64,000 bases of DNA from Segnochrobactrum spirostomi (GTDB lineage Bacteria > Pseudomonadota > Alphaproteobacteria > Rhizobiales > Segnochrobactraceae). The notes below the pieces were generated by a model. It saw only the letters and a program-made list of their open reading frames with translations. It made no database searches and was not told where the DNA came from. This document shows positions 44,363 through 53,789 of the stretch, one piece after another (within the stretch, counting starts at the first letter, position 1; every line of letters starts with the position of its first letter). Location of the stretch: assembly GCF_009600605.1 (NCBI RefSeq), contig NZ_VWNA01000001.1:2466501-2530500 (forward strand), given 5' to 3'. The position numbers and the translations under genes are program-made.

Positions 44363-44683
44363 GATCCATCCCCCGGATCGCGCCGAGATCCGGGAGGACG
44401 CCTCGGGGATCGTGACGGCACGCCCGACCGCCCCACCGACGCATGCGGGGTCGATCCGACGCCGTCTCCCCACGGCATTCCGCCCGCGGTCTCCGCTAGT
44501 CCCCAGTCGAACGCACCGTCCCCGACCACGCGCGGTCGGTGCCTTCTCATCCGCAGCCCCGTTTACCCGAGCCCGCCCTCGGCTCGGGTATCGTCGCCCC
44601 GCTGCAATTTGGCGGCGAAACCGCCGGTCCGTCAACGGTGGCGGCCCGTTGCAGAACAACAAAGGCGGCCTACTTTCAAGGCC
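44363..44683. promoter_or_regulatory. SGNH-exonuclease divergent region with two strong hairpins
   Basis: This 321-bp gap has no convincing gene. It contains CCGACC-N6-GGTCGG at 44522-44539 and the 10-bp perfect stem TACCCGAGCC-N7-GGCTCGGGTA at 44564-44590, about 95 bp before the exonuclease start. The latter could act in the leader RNA or as a terminator-like attenuator. Confidence 0.5.
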
Positions 44684-45811
44684 ATGACCTCACCACCGCC
44701 GCGATCGTCCCCAGGCGCCGCTTCGGCCCACGCCCTCGCGCCGACCCCCGCCGGGCTCGCCTGCGCGGCGGCCGGATTGGTGATCGATCCGCTGCGCCCG
44801 GTCGCCCGCGCGCTCGTCACCCACGGCCATTCCGACCATGCGCGGCCCGGCCACGGCGCGGTGATGGCGACCGCCGAGACGCTCGCCATCATGGAAGCCC
44901 GGCTCGGCCCGAACTTCGCCGGATCGACCCAGGTGGCCGCTTATGGCGAGCCGGTCCGCATCGGCGAGGCGACGGTGACCTTTCTGCCGGCCGGCCACGT
45001 GCTCGGCTCCGCCCAGATCCTGATCGAGGCCGCCGGGCGGCGCTATGTCGTCTCCGGCGACTACAAGCGGCAGACCGACCCGACCTGCCTTCCCTTCGAG
45101 CCGATCCCCTGCGACGTCTTCGTGACGGAGGCGACATTCGGGTTGCCGGTGTTCCGCCATCCCGAGGCGGCGGCGGAGGTCGGCCGCCTGCTGCGCTCGG
45201 TCGCGCTGTTCCCCGACCGCACCCATCTGGTCGGCGCCTATGCGCTCGGCAAGGCGCAGCGGCTCATCGCGGAACTGCGCCGCGCGGGCTACGAGCGGCC
45301 GATTTATCTCCACGGCGCCCTCGTCGCGATCTGCGCGCTCTACGAGGAGGCCGGCGTGTCCCTCGGGCCGCTCGTCCCCGTCGGGGCGAAGCGCGAGCCG
45401 CTCGCCGGCGAGATCGTCATCGCGCCCCCGTCGGCGCTCGGGGATCTGTGGTCGCGCCGCTTCGCCGATCCGGTCACCGCGTTCGCGAGCGGCTGGATGC
45501 GGGTGCGCGCCCATGCGCGCCAGCGCGGCGTCGAACTGCCCCTCGTCGTGTCCGACCACGCCGATTGGGAAGACCTCTGCACCACCATCGTCGAGACCGC
45601 GGCGGCGGAGGTGTGGGTGACCCACGGCGAGGAGGACGCCCTCGTCCATTGGTGCGGCACCCGCGGCATCGCGGCGAAGCCCCTGCGCCTCGTCGGCTAC
45701 GGCGACGAAGGCGAGGCCGAGCCGCCGCCCGCCGGCCCCGGCGCGGCTTCGGCGGAGGCGGCAACGGACGGCGGGGTGGACGGTTCGCCCGAGGCGGGCG
45801 CGGCGTCATGA
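44684..45811 (+). CDS. Ligase-associated DNA exonuclease, metallo-beta-lactamase fold
   Basis: This is a 375-residue MBL/beta-CASP-type nuclease. The metal-binding motif THGHSDHARPGH lies at about residues 46-57, LPAGHVLGSAQI near residue 102, VSGDYKRQTDP near residue 125, and VSDHADWEDL and VTHGEEDAL further on. It is the exonuclease partner always found beside the bacterial ATP-dependent DNA ligase of repair cassettes. The last 30 residues are a low-complexity Ala/Gly/Glu tail. It overlaps the ligase start by four bases (ATGA). ATG 44684 follows GGCC with no strong ribosome site. Confidence 0.88.
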   Translation: MTSPPPRSSPGAASAHALAPTPAGLACAAAGLVIDPLRPVARALVTHGHSDHARPGHGAVMATAETLAIMEARLGPNFAGSTQVAAYGEPVRIGEATVTFLPAGHVLGSAQILIEAAGRRYVVSGDYKRQTDPTCLPFEPIPCDVFVTEATFGLPVFRHPEAAAEVGRLLRSVALFPDRTHLVGAYALGKAQRLIAELRRAGYERPIYLHGALVAICALYEEAGVSLGPLVPVGAKREPLAGEIVIAPPSALGDLWSRRFADPVTAFASGWMRVRAHARQRGVELPLVVSDHADWEDLCTTIVETAAAEVWVTHGEEDALVHWCGTRGIAAKPLRLVGYGDEGEAEPPPAGPGAASAEAATDGGVDGSPEAGAAS

Positions 45812-47430
45812 ACCGCTTCGCCCACCTTCTCGACAGTCTCGCCTTCGAGCCGCGCCGCAACGGCAAGCTCAAGCTGATCGAGGCCTATTTCCGCGATGCG
45901 CCGGACCCAGACCGCGGCTTCGCCCTCGCGGCGCTGACCGACACCCTGCGCTTCCCCCACGCCAAGCCCGGTTTGATCCGCGCCCTGATCGCCGAGCGCA
46001 CCGACCCGGTTCTGTTCGCGCTGTCCTACGATTTCGTCGGCGATCTCTCCGAGACCGTCGCGCTCCTGTGGCCCACGCGCGGCGCGGTGGCGGCGGGGGA
46101 GGGCCCGTCGCTCGCCGCCGTCGTCGCCGGCCTCGAGACGACCGGCAAGGCCGACCTCCCGGCCTTCCTCGCCGGCGTTCTCGACGGGCTCGACGAGACC
46201 GGGCGCTGGGCGTTCCTGAAACTCATTACCGGGGCACTCCGGGTCGGCGTCTCGGCGCGGCTCGCCAAGACGGCGCTCGCCCGGCTCGGCGATCTCGATC
46301 CCGACGCGGTCGAGGAGGTCTGGCACGGCCTGTCGCCGCCGTTCCTCGACGTGTTCGCCTGGGTCGAGGGGCGCGGGCCGCGGCCGGAGGCGGCGGACGC
46401 GGCGCCGTTCCGCCCGCCGATGCTGGCCCATGCTCTCGACGAGGCGGATTTCGGCGCGCTCGATCCGGCGGATTTCCGCGCCGAATGGAAATGGGACGGC
46501 ATCCGCGTCCAGGCGGTCGCCGGCACCACCCACGGCCGGCGCGCCGCCCGGCTGTTCTCCCGTTCGGGCGAGGATCTCAGCGCCGCCTTTCCGGACGTGC
46601 TCGACGCCCTCGATTTCGAAGCCGCGGTCGACGGCGAACTGCTGATCGTCCGCGACGGTCGCGTCGAGCCGTTTTCCGTCTTGCAGCAGCGGCTCAACCG
46701 CAAGACCGTGACGGCGAAGATGCTGCGGGACTTTCCGCCGCGCATCCGCGCCTACGACCTCCTCGCCCTCGGCGGCGACGACCTGCGCGCCGAGCCCTTC
46801 GAGGAGCGCCGCCGACGGCTCGAGGCCTTCGTCGCCGGCCTCGGCGACCACGCGATGATCGACCTGTCGCCGATGGTGCCGTTCGCCGATTGGCCCTCGC
46901 TCGCCGCGGCCCGCGCCAATCCGGCCTCGGCCGGGGCGGGGCACGATGCGGCCGCCGTCGAAGGCATCATGCTGAAGCGCGCGGCGAGCCCCTACGTGCC
47001 CGGCCGGCCGAAGGGCCTCTGGTTCAAGTGGAAGCGCGACCCGTTCAATGTCGATGCGGTGCTGATGTACGCCCAGCGCGGCCACGGCAGGCGCTCGTCG
47101 TTCTATTCGGACTTCACCTTCGGGGTCTGGAAGGCGGGCGAACTCGTGCCCGTCGGCAAGGCTTATTTCGGCTTCACCGACGAGGAACTCGTCGAACTCG
47201 ACCGCTTCGTGCGCCGCCACACCATCAACCGCTTCGGGCCGGTCCGCGAGGTCGCGCATACGCGGGAGGAGGGGCTGGTGCTCGAAGTCGCCTTCGAGGG
47301 GCTCAACCGCTCGACCCGCCACAAAGCGGGGCTCGCCATGCGCTTTCCCCGCATCGCCCGCATCCGCTGGGACAAGACGCCCGCCGACGCCGACGAGATC
47401 GCGGTGCTCGAAAGGATGCTCGCGCGCTGA
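45808..47430 (+). CDS. ATP-dependent DNA ligase (repair type)
   Basis: This is a 540-residue ATP-dependent ligase. The N-terminal 200 residues are the helical DNA-binding domain (NRFAHLLDSLAFEPRRNGKL to FLKLITGALRVGVSARLAKTAL). The nucleotidyltransferase motif I is EWKWDGIRVQ with the AMP-accepting Lys near residue 226. Later motifs include VDGELLIV, EGIMLKRAASPY and FKWKRDP. The OB domain begins near VDAVLMYAQRGHGRR. In many alphaproteobacteria this ligase is linked to cisplatin or crosslink tolerance together with the exonuclease, a helicase and a phosphoesterase; only the exonuclease is beside it here. It seals nicks during DNA repair. Confidence 0.93.
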   Translation: MNRFAHLLDSLAFEPRRNGKLKLIEAYFRDAPDPDRGFALAALTDTLRFPHAKPGLIRALIAERTDPVLFALSYDFVGDLSETVALLWPTRGAVAAGEGPSLAAVVAGLETTGKADLPAFLAGVLDGLDETGRWAFLKLITGALRVGVSARLAKTALARLGDLDPDAVEEVWHGLSPPFLDVFAWVEGRGPRPEAADAAPFRPPMLAHALDEADFGALDPADFRAEWKWDGIRVQAVAGTTHGRRAARLFSRSGEDLSAAFPDVLDALDFEAAVDGELLIVRDGRVEPFSVLQQRLNRKTVTAKMLRDFPPRIRAYDLLALGGDDLRAEPFEERRRRLEAFVAGLGDHAMIDLSPMVPFADWPSLAAARANPASAGAGHDAAAVEGIMLKRAASPYVPGRPKGLWFKWKRDPFNVDAVLMYAQRGHGRRSSFYSDFTFGVWKAGELVPVGKAYFGFTDEELVELDRFVRRHTINRFGPVREVAHTREEGLVLEVAFEGLNRSTRHKAGLAMRFPRIARIRWDKTPADADEIAVLERMLAR

Positions 47431-47445
47431 GCCCGCCGGCCTTAT

Positions 47446-47754
47446 ATGTCGCGCGAGATCAACGAGGTCGGAGGCAGGGCGATGGCGAACGGCGGGATGG
47501 AGCGCTTTCTGGGCGGCTCGCCGGGGCGCGTTGCGCTCCAGCTTCTGGTCCTGTGCATCGTCGTCGGGATGATCCTCTCCGCCCTCAACATCGATCCGCG
47601 CAACATCGTGCACTGGATCGTGGGCCTCATTCACCGCATCGCGGCGATGGGCTTCGGGGCGGTCGAGGAATTCGGCCGCTACATCCTGCTCGGCGCGGTC
47701 GTGGTGATCCCGGTCTGGATCATCATCCGCCTCCTCAACATCGGCCGGCGCTGA
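47446..47754 (+). CDS. Small DUF6460-like membrane protein
   Basis: This 102-residue protein has two hydrophobic segments (about residues 30-47 and 79-97) with a linker ALNIDPRNIVHWIVGLIHRIAAM that may form an amphipathic helix. The N-terminus is hydrophilic (REINEVGGRAMANGGMERFLGGSPG). It starts 15 nt after the ligase stop and could be cotranscribed with it. The function is unknown. The DUF6460 label is my recollection of the family pattern. The first ATG is used; ATG 47482 is an alternative giving a product starting MANGGMERF. Confidence 0.7.
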   Translation: MSREINEVGGRAMANGGMERFLGGSPGRVALQLLVLCIVVGMILSALNIDPRNIVHWIVGLIHRIAAMGFGAVEEFGRYILLGAVVVIPVWIIIRLLNIGRR

Positions 47755-48357
47755 TCAACCCGCGGTGAGGGTGGGCCACGCCGCCATGGCGCAGGCGGCG
47801 ACGCCGCGCAGGGTTTCGGCACTGGCCCCGTCGCGCGCCTGGATCGAGAGCCCCTGGGTGACGGTGGCGTAGAAGGCCGAGACCGGGCCGACGTCGAGGG
47901 TCGCCGGCAATTCCCCGTCGGCGACCGCCCGCTCGATGCGCCGGCGGATCAGCTCGCACATTTCGATCCGCTGCTCGGAGACATAACGGCTGACCGGCTC
48001 GTTCTCCGGCGCGCAGACGACGGCCCCCAGCACCACGAGGCAGCCGCCGCCCTGCCCATCCTTGGCGGCCAGGCCGTTCGCGGCCGCATCGAGCATGCCG
48101 GCGATCGCGTCGCGGGCGCTCGCCGCCGTCAGCGCCGCCTTGGTCTGGGGGCCGAGCGTGCCGAACAGATCGACGGCCTCGCGGAAGAGCTGCTGCTTGG
48201 AGCCGAAGGCGGCGTAGAGGCTGGGCGAGGCGATGCCCATGGCGGCGGTCAGATCCGCGATCGAACTGCCCTCGTAGCCGTGGGCGCGGAACACCTCCAT
48301 GGCCCGCTTCAAGGCTTCCGTCCGGTCGAAACCGCGGGGGCGGCCGCGTTCACCCAT
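47755..48357 (-). CDS. TetR-family transcriptional regulator
   Basis: This is a 200-residue TetR repressor. The DNA-binding domain is residues about 1-50: GRPRGFDRTEALKRAMEVFRAHGYEG, then LTAAMGIASPSLYAAFGSKQQLF. The ligand domain includes GGGCLVVLGAVVCAPENEPV and VTQGLSIQARDGASAETL. This is the AcrR/YcdC-like group that often controls a divergent transporter. ATG 48357 gives MGERGRPRG, the common start; ATG 48384 would add nine residues. It is divergent from the MFS pump, with paired operator-like sites between. Confidence 0.85.
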   Translation of the reverse strand: MGERGRPRGFDRTEALKRAMEVFRAHGYEGSSIADLTAAMGIASPSLYAAFGSKQQLFREAVDLFGTLGPQTKAALTAASARDAIAGMLDAAANGLAAKDGQGGGCLVVLGAVVCAPENEPVSRYVSEQRIEMCELIRRRIERAVADGELPATLDVGPVSAFYATVTQGLSIQARDGASAETLRGVAACAMAAWPTLTAG

Positions 48358-48410
48358 CGTCGTTCCCATGCCGTCGGGACCCATCGTCCCGAGCGCCCGT
48401 CCTATTTCTA

Positions 48411-48478
48411 TAGTGATCGATAAATAAGGCGATTGACGGCGGCGGGCAAGCGTCGCTAATTATGTGTCGATCGATACA
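48411..48478. promoter_or_regulatory. Two operator-like sites between TetR and MFS genes
   Basis: GATCGATAAA (48415-48424) and GATCGATACA (48469-48478) share a 10-bp core, 54 bp apart. The second sits in a near-perfect 16-bp palindrome TGTGTCGATCGATACA (48463-48478). They probably bind the divergent TetR protein. Confidence 0.6.
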
Positions 48479-48636
48479 GAATCATCGCAACAGTCCCGGC
48501 GGCCCCCGAGAGACCCGCCGAGACCCTGCCTTCTCGAGCGCTCGCCCGTGCCCCGCGTCCTTCCCCGGCGGGGTCACCGCATGGCGTCCGGCGGGCTCGC
48601 GCCCGATGCGGAGCCCCGAACACGATGGGACCTTTT

Positions 48637-50184
48637 ATGACGCACGCGCCCTCCCGCGCGCCGACGGGCAGTCCGCTCGTCGTCGCCGCCGTCTGCTCCG
48701 TCGCGGTGATGATGCCACTCTCCTTCACCGGGCCGAGCGTCGCGCTCCCGGTCATCGGCCGCGATCTCGGCGGCGACGTCGTCGCCCTCGGTTGGGTGAT
48801 GAACGCCTTCATCCTCGCCTTCGGGGCATCGTTCATGGCCGGCGGCACCCTCGCCGACCGCTACGGCCGCAAGCGCATGTTCCGGATCGGCACGATCGCC
48901 TTCGCGATCACCTCGCTCGCGCTCGGCTTCGCGCCGAATATCTTCGTGCTCGACATTCTGCGTGGGGCTCAGGGCCTGTCCGCGGCGCTCTGCATGTCGG
49001 GCGGCGTCGCCGCGCTCGCCCACGAGTTCGACGGTGCGGCGCGGACCCGTGCGCTCAGCCTGCTCGGCACGAGCTTCGGGATCGGCCTCGCGTTCGGGCC
49101 GATCTGGTCGGGCTTTCTCATTGGCCTGTTCGGCTGGCCGGCGATGTTCTGGACCGGCGTCGTCGTCGCCGCCTTCGTGCTCGTCTTCGGCATTCCGCGC
49201 CTTCACGAGAGCCGCGATCCCGGCGCGGCCCGGCTCGACGTCCAGGGCACGGCGAGCTTCGCGCTGATGCTGCTCTTCCTCAATTTCGGCATCGTCGAAG
49301 GGCCGCAGCGCGGCTGGTATGATCCTCTCGTCGTCGGCCTTCTCGCCGCGGCGGTCATCGCCTTCGTCACCTTCCTCAAGGTCGAGCGGTCGCAGGCCCG
49401 TCCGATGCTCGATCTCAGCCTGTTCCGCTATCCCCGCTTCGTCGGCGTCCAGGCGCTGCCGGTCGCCGTCGCCTATTCGTTCGTGGTGCCGGTGATCTTC
49501 CTGCCGATCCGCTTCATCGGGATCGAGGGCATGAGCCCGGTCAGCGCGGGGCTGATGATGATGCCGCTCTGCGCGCCCGTGGCGATCGTGCCGTTTCTCG
49601 CCGGGCTCCTGACGCGCTGGGTCGCGGCGGGAACGCTGTCGTCGATCGGGCTCCTCGGCTCGGCCGCCGGCCTCGTCTGGCTCGCCAACGCGCCGCCCGG
49701 GGCGCCGGCCCTCGATCTCGCCCTGCCGATGCTTCTGATCGGCATCGGCGCCGGCGTTCCGTGGGGGCTGATGGACGACCTCGCGATCGGCGTGGTGCCG
49801 CGCGAGCGCGCTGGCATGGCGACCGGCATCTTCGGCACCATGCGCGTCGCCGGCGAGGCGATCGCGCTCGCCATCATCGGCGCGGTGCTGGTCGGCCTCA
49901 TCCAGGCCGGGCTCGAAAAGGCGGTCGCCGCCGGGGACGGGCGCCTCCCCGGGCTCGCCAACGAACTCGCCAACGGCTCTCTCGCGCGGGCGGCGGCGAT
50001 CATCCCGACGCTGCCGAAGAGCGTCCTCGCCCTCGTCTACGGCAACGCCTTCAGCGCGACCCTCCACGTGCTGGCGGCGATTACGGCCGTGGCGGCGGTT
50101 GCCGGATTCTTCGCCCTCAGGCGGGCCGGCCGGCCGGCGCCCGCGACGGAGAGCCTTCCGGCTTGCCCCGACACGGCCGCCTGA
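48637..50184 (+). CDS. MFS transporter, DHA2-like efflux pump
   Basis: This 515-residue protein has about fourteen hydrophobic segments. LSFTGPSVALPVIGRDLGGD, NAFILAFGASFMAGGTLADRYGRKRMF (motif A) and GTSFGIGLAFGPIWSGFL (motif C-like) mark an efflux pump of the 14-TMS drug-antiporter type. The C-terminal third has MSPVSAGLMMMPLCAPVAIV and MATGIFGTMRVAGEAIALAIIG. Divergence from a TetR regulator makes induction by its drug likely. The start could be ATG 48625 or 48637; I prefer 48637, which follows GGGACC. Confidence 0.85.
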   Translation: MTHAPSRAPTGSPLVVAAVCSVAVMMPLSFTGPSVALPVIGRDLGGDVVALGWVMNAFILAFGASFMAGGTLADRYGRKRMFRIGTIAFAITSLALGFAPNIFVLDILRGAQGLSAALCMSGGVAALAHEFDGAARTRALSLLGTSFGIGLAFGPIWSGFLIGLFGWPAMFWTGVVVAAFVLVFGIPRLHESRDPGAARLDVQGTASFALMLLFLNFGIVEGPQRGWYDPLVVGLLAAAVIAFVTFLKVERSQARPMLDLSLFRYPRFVGVQALPVAVAYSFVVPVIFLPIRFIGIEGMSPVSAGLMMMPLCAPVAIVPFLAGLLTRWVAAGTLSSIGLLGSAAGLVWLANAPPGAPALDLALPMLLIGIGAGVPWGLMDDLAIGVVPRERAGMATGIFGTMRVAGEAIALAIIGAVLVGLIQAGLEKAVAAGDGRLPGLANELANGSLARAAAIIPTLPKSVLALVYGNAFSATLHVLAAITAVAAVAGFFALRRAGRPAPATESLPACPDTAA

Positions 50185-50257
50185 CGCGGCCGCGCCGCCT
50201 CGGCCGGCGGACTTCCCGGTCCCACCGCCTCAGCGGCGGCTCCTCAGTTTTGCCGCC

Positions 50258-53200
50258 CTAGCCGGCGGCTTGGGCGGCGCCGGGACCGGGGGCTTGCACG
50301 AGACGGTGCAGGCCTTGGTAATCGACCTTGCCGGACCCGAGCAGCGGCACCTCGGCGACGACGATGATGTCGGCGGGGAGGGTCAGTTCCGTCGCGCCGC
50401 GCTCGCGGGCGGCGGCGTGGAAGGCGCTGCGGGACGCCCCGGCCTCGGTGGTCGCGAGCACGATCCGCTCGCCCTTGCGCGGATCGGGCAGGGTCACCGC
50501 GGCGGACAGCGCCTCCGGCCAGATGTCCGCGGCGAGCGCTTCGACGGCGGCGAGGGAGACCATCTCGCCGGCGATCTTGGCGAAGCGCTTGGCGCGGCCG
50601 TGGATGCGCACGAAGCCGTCGCCATCGATCGTCACGATGTCGCCGGTGTCGTGCCAGCCCTCGTGGGGCGGCTCGATGATGCCGGGCCGCTCGCTCTTCA
50701 GATAGCCCAGCATCACGTTCGGCCCGCGCACGTGCAGGCGGCCGCCCTCGCCGAGCCCCTCGACCGGCTCGAGCCGCGCCTCGACGCCCGGCATCAGCCG
50801 GCCGACGGTGCCGAAGCGGTTGAACATCGGGGTGTTGAAGGCGATCGCCGGCGCCGCCTCGGTCACGCCGTAGCCTTCCAGGATGCGGATGCCGAACCGC
50901 TCCTGATAGACCTGCCGCGTCGCGTCCTTGACCCGCTCGGCGCCGGCCAGCACCAGCCGGAGCGACCGCAGGTCGTAGGCGTCGGCGGCGCGGGCGTAGC
51001 CGGCGAGGAAGGTGTCGGTGCCGAACAGGACGGTGGCGTTCGTCGCGTAGATGAGCTCCGGAATGATCCGGTAATGCAGCGGCGAGGGGTAGAGATAGGT
51101 CCGCACGCCGGTGACGAGCGGCAGGAGGATGCCGATCGACAGGCCGAAGGCGTGGAACGGCGGCAGCACGTTGAAGAGCTTGTCGCCGCGGCCGAAATCG
51201 ATCCGCGCCTGGGCCTGGGCGACGTTCGCCAGGATGTTGGCGTGGGAGAGGACGACGCCCTTCGGCCGCCCCTCCGAGCCGGAGGTGAAGAGGATCGCCG
51301 CGGCGTCGTCGACGTCGCGCTTGACGAGGGGCTTGCCCGCCCGGAGCGCCCCGCGCAGCTTGGCGAACGGGCTGATGCGGGCGCGGATGTCCTCGAGATA
51401 GACGAGGCGGACGACGCCTTCGAGGGCCGCCGCGAGGTCGCCGAGCTGGGCCTTCTCGATGAAGGCACGGGAGGTCAGCACCGTGTCGAGGGCGGCCGCG
51501 CGGCAGGCGGCGACGACGTTCGCCGCGCCTGCGGTGAAGTTGATCATCGCCGGCACCAAGCCGGCCGACAGGGTCGCGAGCACCGTGACGGCGACCGCGT
51601 TGGCGTTCGGCAGCATCACCCCGATCGCCTTGCCCGGCGCGCCGAACGGCTGAAGTTCGCGGGCGAGCACGGCCGTCCCGGCGAGGAGCCTGCCGTAGCT
51701 CAGCGTGCCCGACACCGGGTCCTCGATGGCGATGCGCTTGCGCCCGTGCTCGGACGCGGCGGCGATGACGGACTCGACGATGGTCCGGTTGCCGACGGCG
51801 GTGCGGAACACGAGATCCGACATCACCTCGTAGAGCGCGGCGCCGGCGGCGCGGCGGCGCGGCCGGCCCTTGAGCGCGGGATCGACGGCGAGCCGGCACG
51901 GCGGCAGCGCGGCGACGCGGACCCGCGGAAACAGCCGGCGGCGCACCTGATGGGTTGAGAGGCGGGAGAACGGCGTCGCCTCGAGGCCGTCGATGCGCAC
52001 CGGCACGATCGGCGCGTCGGCCTTGTCGGCGATCATCGCGGCGCCGTCGTAGATCTTCATCAGGCCGCCGGTGACCGTGATCCGGCCTTCGGGGAAGATC
52101 ACCACGCGCTCGCCCGCCTTCAGAGCCTGTATCAGCGTGCGCGCCGCGAGCGGCTTCGCGGGATCGAGCGGCACCGCCCGGGCGAGGTGCAGGAACGGCT
52201 TCACCCACCAGCGCTTGGCGACCGCCTGGTCGATCGCGAAGACCGGCTTCTTCTCCAGCAGGCAGAGGATCAGCCCGGCATCGAGGAAGCTCACGTGGTT
52301 GATGGCGATCACGGTGCCCGGCGGGGCGGTCGCGATGTGCTCGAGACCCTCCACCTCCAGCCGGTAGAACACGCGGAACAGCATCGACAGGAAATCGGCG
52401 AACGGCGGGATCGGCATGGTGCGGTAGATCACCACTGTCGCGGCGAGGCTCGTCACGCCGAGCAGGATCATCAGCGCCGGCACGCTCATGCCGGCCGCCT
52501 GTAGCACCGCGACGACGATCCCGGCGGCGACCATGAACAGCGCGTTGAGGACGTTCGCCGCCGCGATCACGCGGGAGCGCCGCTCCGGTCCCGCCCAGCT
52601 CTGCAGGGCGGCGATCACCGGCACGATGAACATGCCGGAGAAGAAGGCGCAGAAGGCGAGGTCGATGGTGATGCGCAGGCCCGTGCCGGTGAAGAACGCC
52701 GCCGGCTCGTTGGTCGCCGCGGTGGCCGTCAGGCCGTAGGTGGCGAGGCCGACGTCGGCCGCGAACACCGCCAGGAAGAAGCTCGAGATCAGGGTCGGGA
52801 TGAGCACGATCCGCCCGCCCGACAGCCAGGCGGCAGCGGCCGCGCCGAACGCGATGGCGACCGAGAAGATCGTCAGCAGGATCGTCACGACGTCCTGGGT
52901 TCCGCCGAGGGTGTCCTTCACCAGTGTCGGCATGAGCGACAGGATCACCGAGCCGACGAGCCAGAACCAGCTCGCGACCATGCCGCCCCAGAGCAGGCGG
53001 CCTTCGCCGGCGAGCGCCCGCACGAGCTCCCAGGTCGAGCGGAACACGTTCGCCTCGATCGGGATCGTGGGCGCCGCCTCGCCGGTCGGCGGGATCATCC
53101 GCGCGGTGAGCCAGCAGCCGACCGAGACGACCATCATCAACCCGGCCACGATCCATTCGTCGTGGGGGACGCCGTACATCACGCCGGCGATGATGGTGCC

Positions 53201-53662
53201 GAGCAGGATCGAGATGAACGTGCCGCCCTCGACGAGGGCGTTGCCGGCGGGCAGTTCCTCGGCCTTCAGGTGATCCGGCAGCATGCCGTACTTCGCCGGC
53301 CCGAACAGCGCGCCGAGGAGGCCGAACAGGAAGATCGCCGCGAACAGGCACGGCACCGACGAGAGGATGAAGCCGGCGGCCCCGAACACCGAGGCGGCGA
53401 TCTCGGCGAGCTTCAGCCGCCGCGTGACGAGCGCCTTGTCGTAGCGGTCGGCGAGTTGGCCGCCGAGCGCGGAGAACAGGAAGAACGGCGCCACGAAGGT
53501 CGCGCTCGCCAGCGTGACGAGGACGCCGGCATTCGGCCCGCCGGTCCCGAACAGGACCAGCATGATGGTCAGGGTCTTGATGAAATTGTCATTCAGCGAG
53601 CTGAGGAACTGACACCAGAAAAGTGGCGCGAAACGGCGCACCGCGAGGAGGCGGTGGAGCAC
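50258..53662 (-). CDS. Acyl-ACP-phospholipid O-acyltransferase: LplT-PlsC-AMP ligase fusion
   Basis: This 1134-residue protein joins three domains. Residues about 1-410 form an MFS lysophospholipid flippase (LplT-like: SLNDNFIKTLTIM, GGQLADRYDK). Residues about 425-620 are a PlsC acyltransferase with NHVSFLDAG (H-X4-D) and FPEGRIT. Residues about 640-1120 are an acyl-ACP synthetase (Aas-like), with LFTSGSEGRPKGVVLSH, EGYGVTEAAPAIAFN and GWHDTGDIVTIDGDGFVRIHGR plus a Lys near the C-terminus. Such fusions re-acylate lysophosphatidylethanolamine for membrane repair. The three domains are in the order import, acylation, fatty-acid activation. ATG 53662 is used. It lies downstream of the MASE1 gene with a 127-bp gap. 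Confidence 0.9.
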   Translation of the reverse strand: MLHRLLAVRRFAPLFWCQFLSSLNDNFIKTLTIMLVLFGTGGPNAGVLVTLASATFVAPFFLFSALGGQLADRYDKALVTRRLKLAEIAASVFGAAGFILSSVPCLFAAIFLFGLLGALFGPAKYGMLPDHLKAEELPAGNALVEGGTFISILLGTIIAGVMYGVPHDEWIVAGLMMVVSVGCWLTARMIPPTGEAAPTIPIEANVFRSTWELVRALAGEGRLLWGGMVASWFWLVGSVILSLMPTLVKDTLGGTQDVVTILLTIFSVAIAFGAAAAAWLSGGRIVLIPTLISSFFLAVFAADVGLATYGLTATAATNEPAAFFTGTGLRITIDLAFCAFFSGMFIVPVIAALQSWAGPERRSRVIAAANVLNALFMVAAGIVVAVLQAAGMSVPALMILLGVTSLAATVVIYRTMPIPPFADFLSMLFRVFYRLEVEGLEHIATAPPGTVIAINHVSFLDAGLILCLLEKKPVFAIDQAVAKRWWVKPFLHLARAVPLDPAKPLAARTLIQALKAGERVVIFPEGRITVTGGLMKIYDGAAMIADKADAPIVPVRIDGLEATPFSRLSTHQVRRRLFPRVRVAALPPCRLAVDPALKGRPRRRAAGAALYEVMSDLVFRTAVGNRTIVESVIAAASEHGRKRIAIEDPVSGTLSYGRLLAGTAVLARELQPFGAPGKAIGVMLPNANAVAVTVLATLSAGLVPAMINFTAGAANVVAACRAAALDTVLTSRAFIEKAQLGDLAAALEGVVRLVYLEDIRARISPFAKLRGALRAGKPLVKRDVDDAAAILFTSGSEGRPKGVVLSHANILANVAQAQARIDFGRGDKLFNVLPPFHAFGLSIGILLPLVTGVRTYLYPSPLHYRIIPELIYATNATVLFGTDTFLAGYARAADAYDLRSLRLVLAGAERVKDATRQVYQERFGIRILEGYGVTEAAPAIAFNTPMFNRFGTVGRLMPGVEARLEPVEGLGEGGRLHVRGPNVMLGYLKSERPGIIEPPHEGWHDTGDIVTIDGDGFVRIHGRAKRFAKIAGEMVSLAAVEALAADIWPEALSAAVTLPDPRKGERIVLATTEAGASRSAFHAAARERGATELTLPADIIVVAEVPLLGSGKVDYQGLHRLVQAPGPGAAQAAG

Positions 53663-53789
53663 AGGATGACCTCCGCTGAATCAATCCGAGGCCGTTCTAG
53701 CGGCATTCGGCCAATCTGCAAGCGCCGCGCGTGTCCGCAGCCGGCTTCGACGGCAAAAGGAGGGGCAGAGCGACGGCCATGCCCGGGCC

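Noticed and set aside
45697-47634. A 645-codon minus-strand frame opposite the DNA ligase
   Set aside because: A shadow of the ligase gene, whose catalytic motifs are complete on the plus strand.
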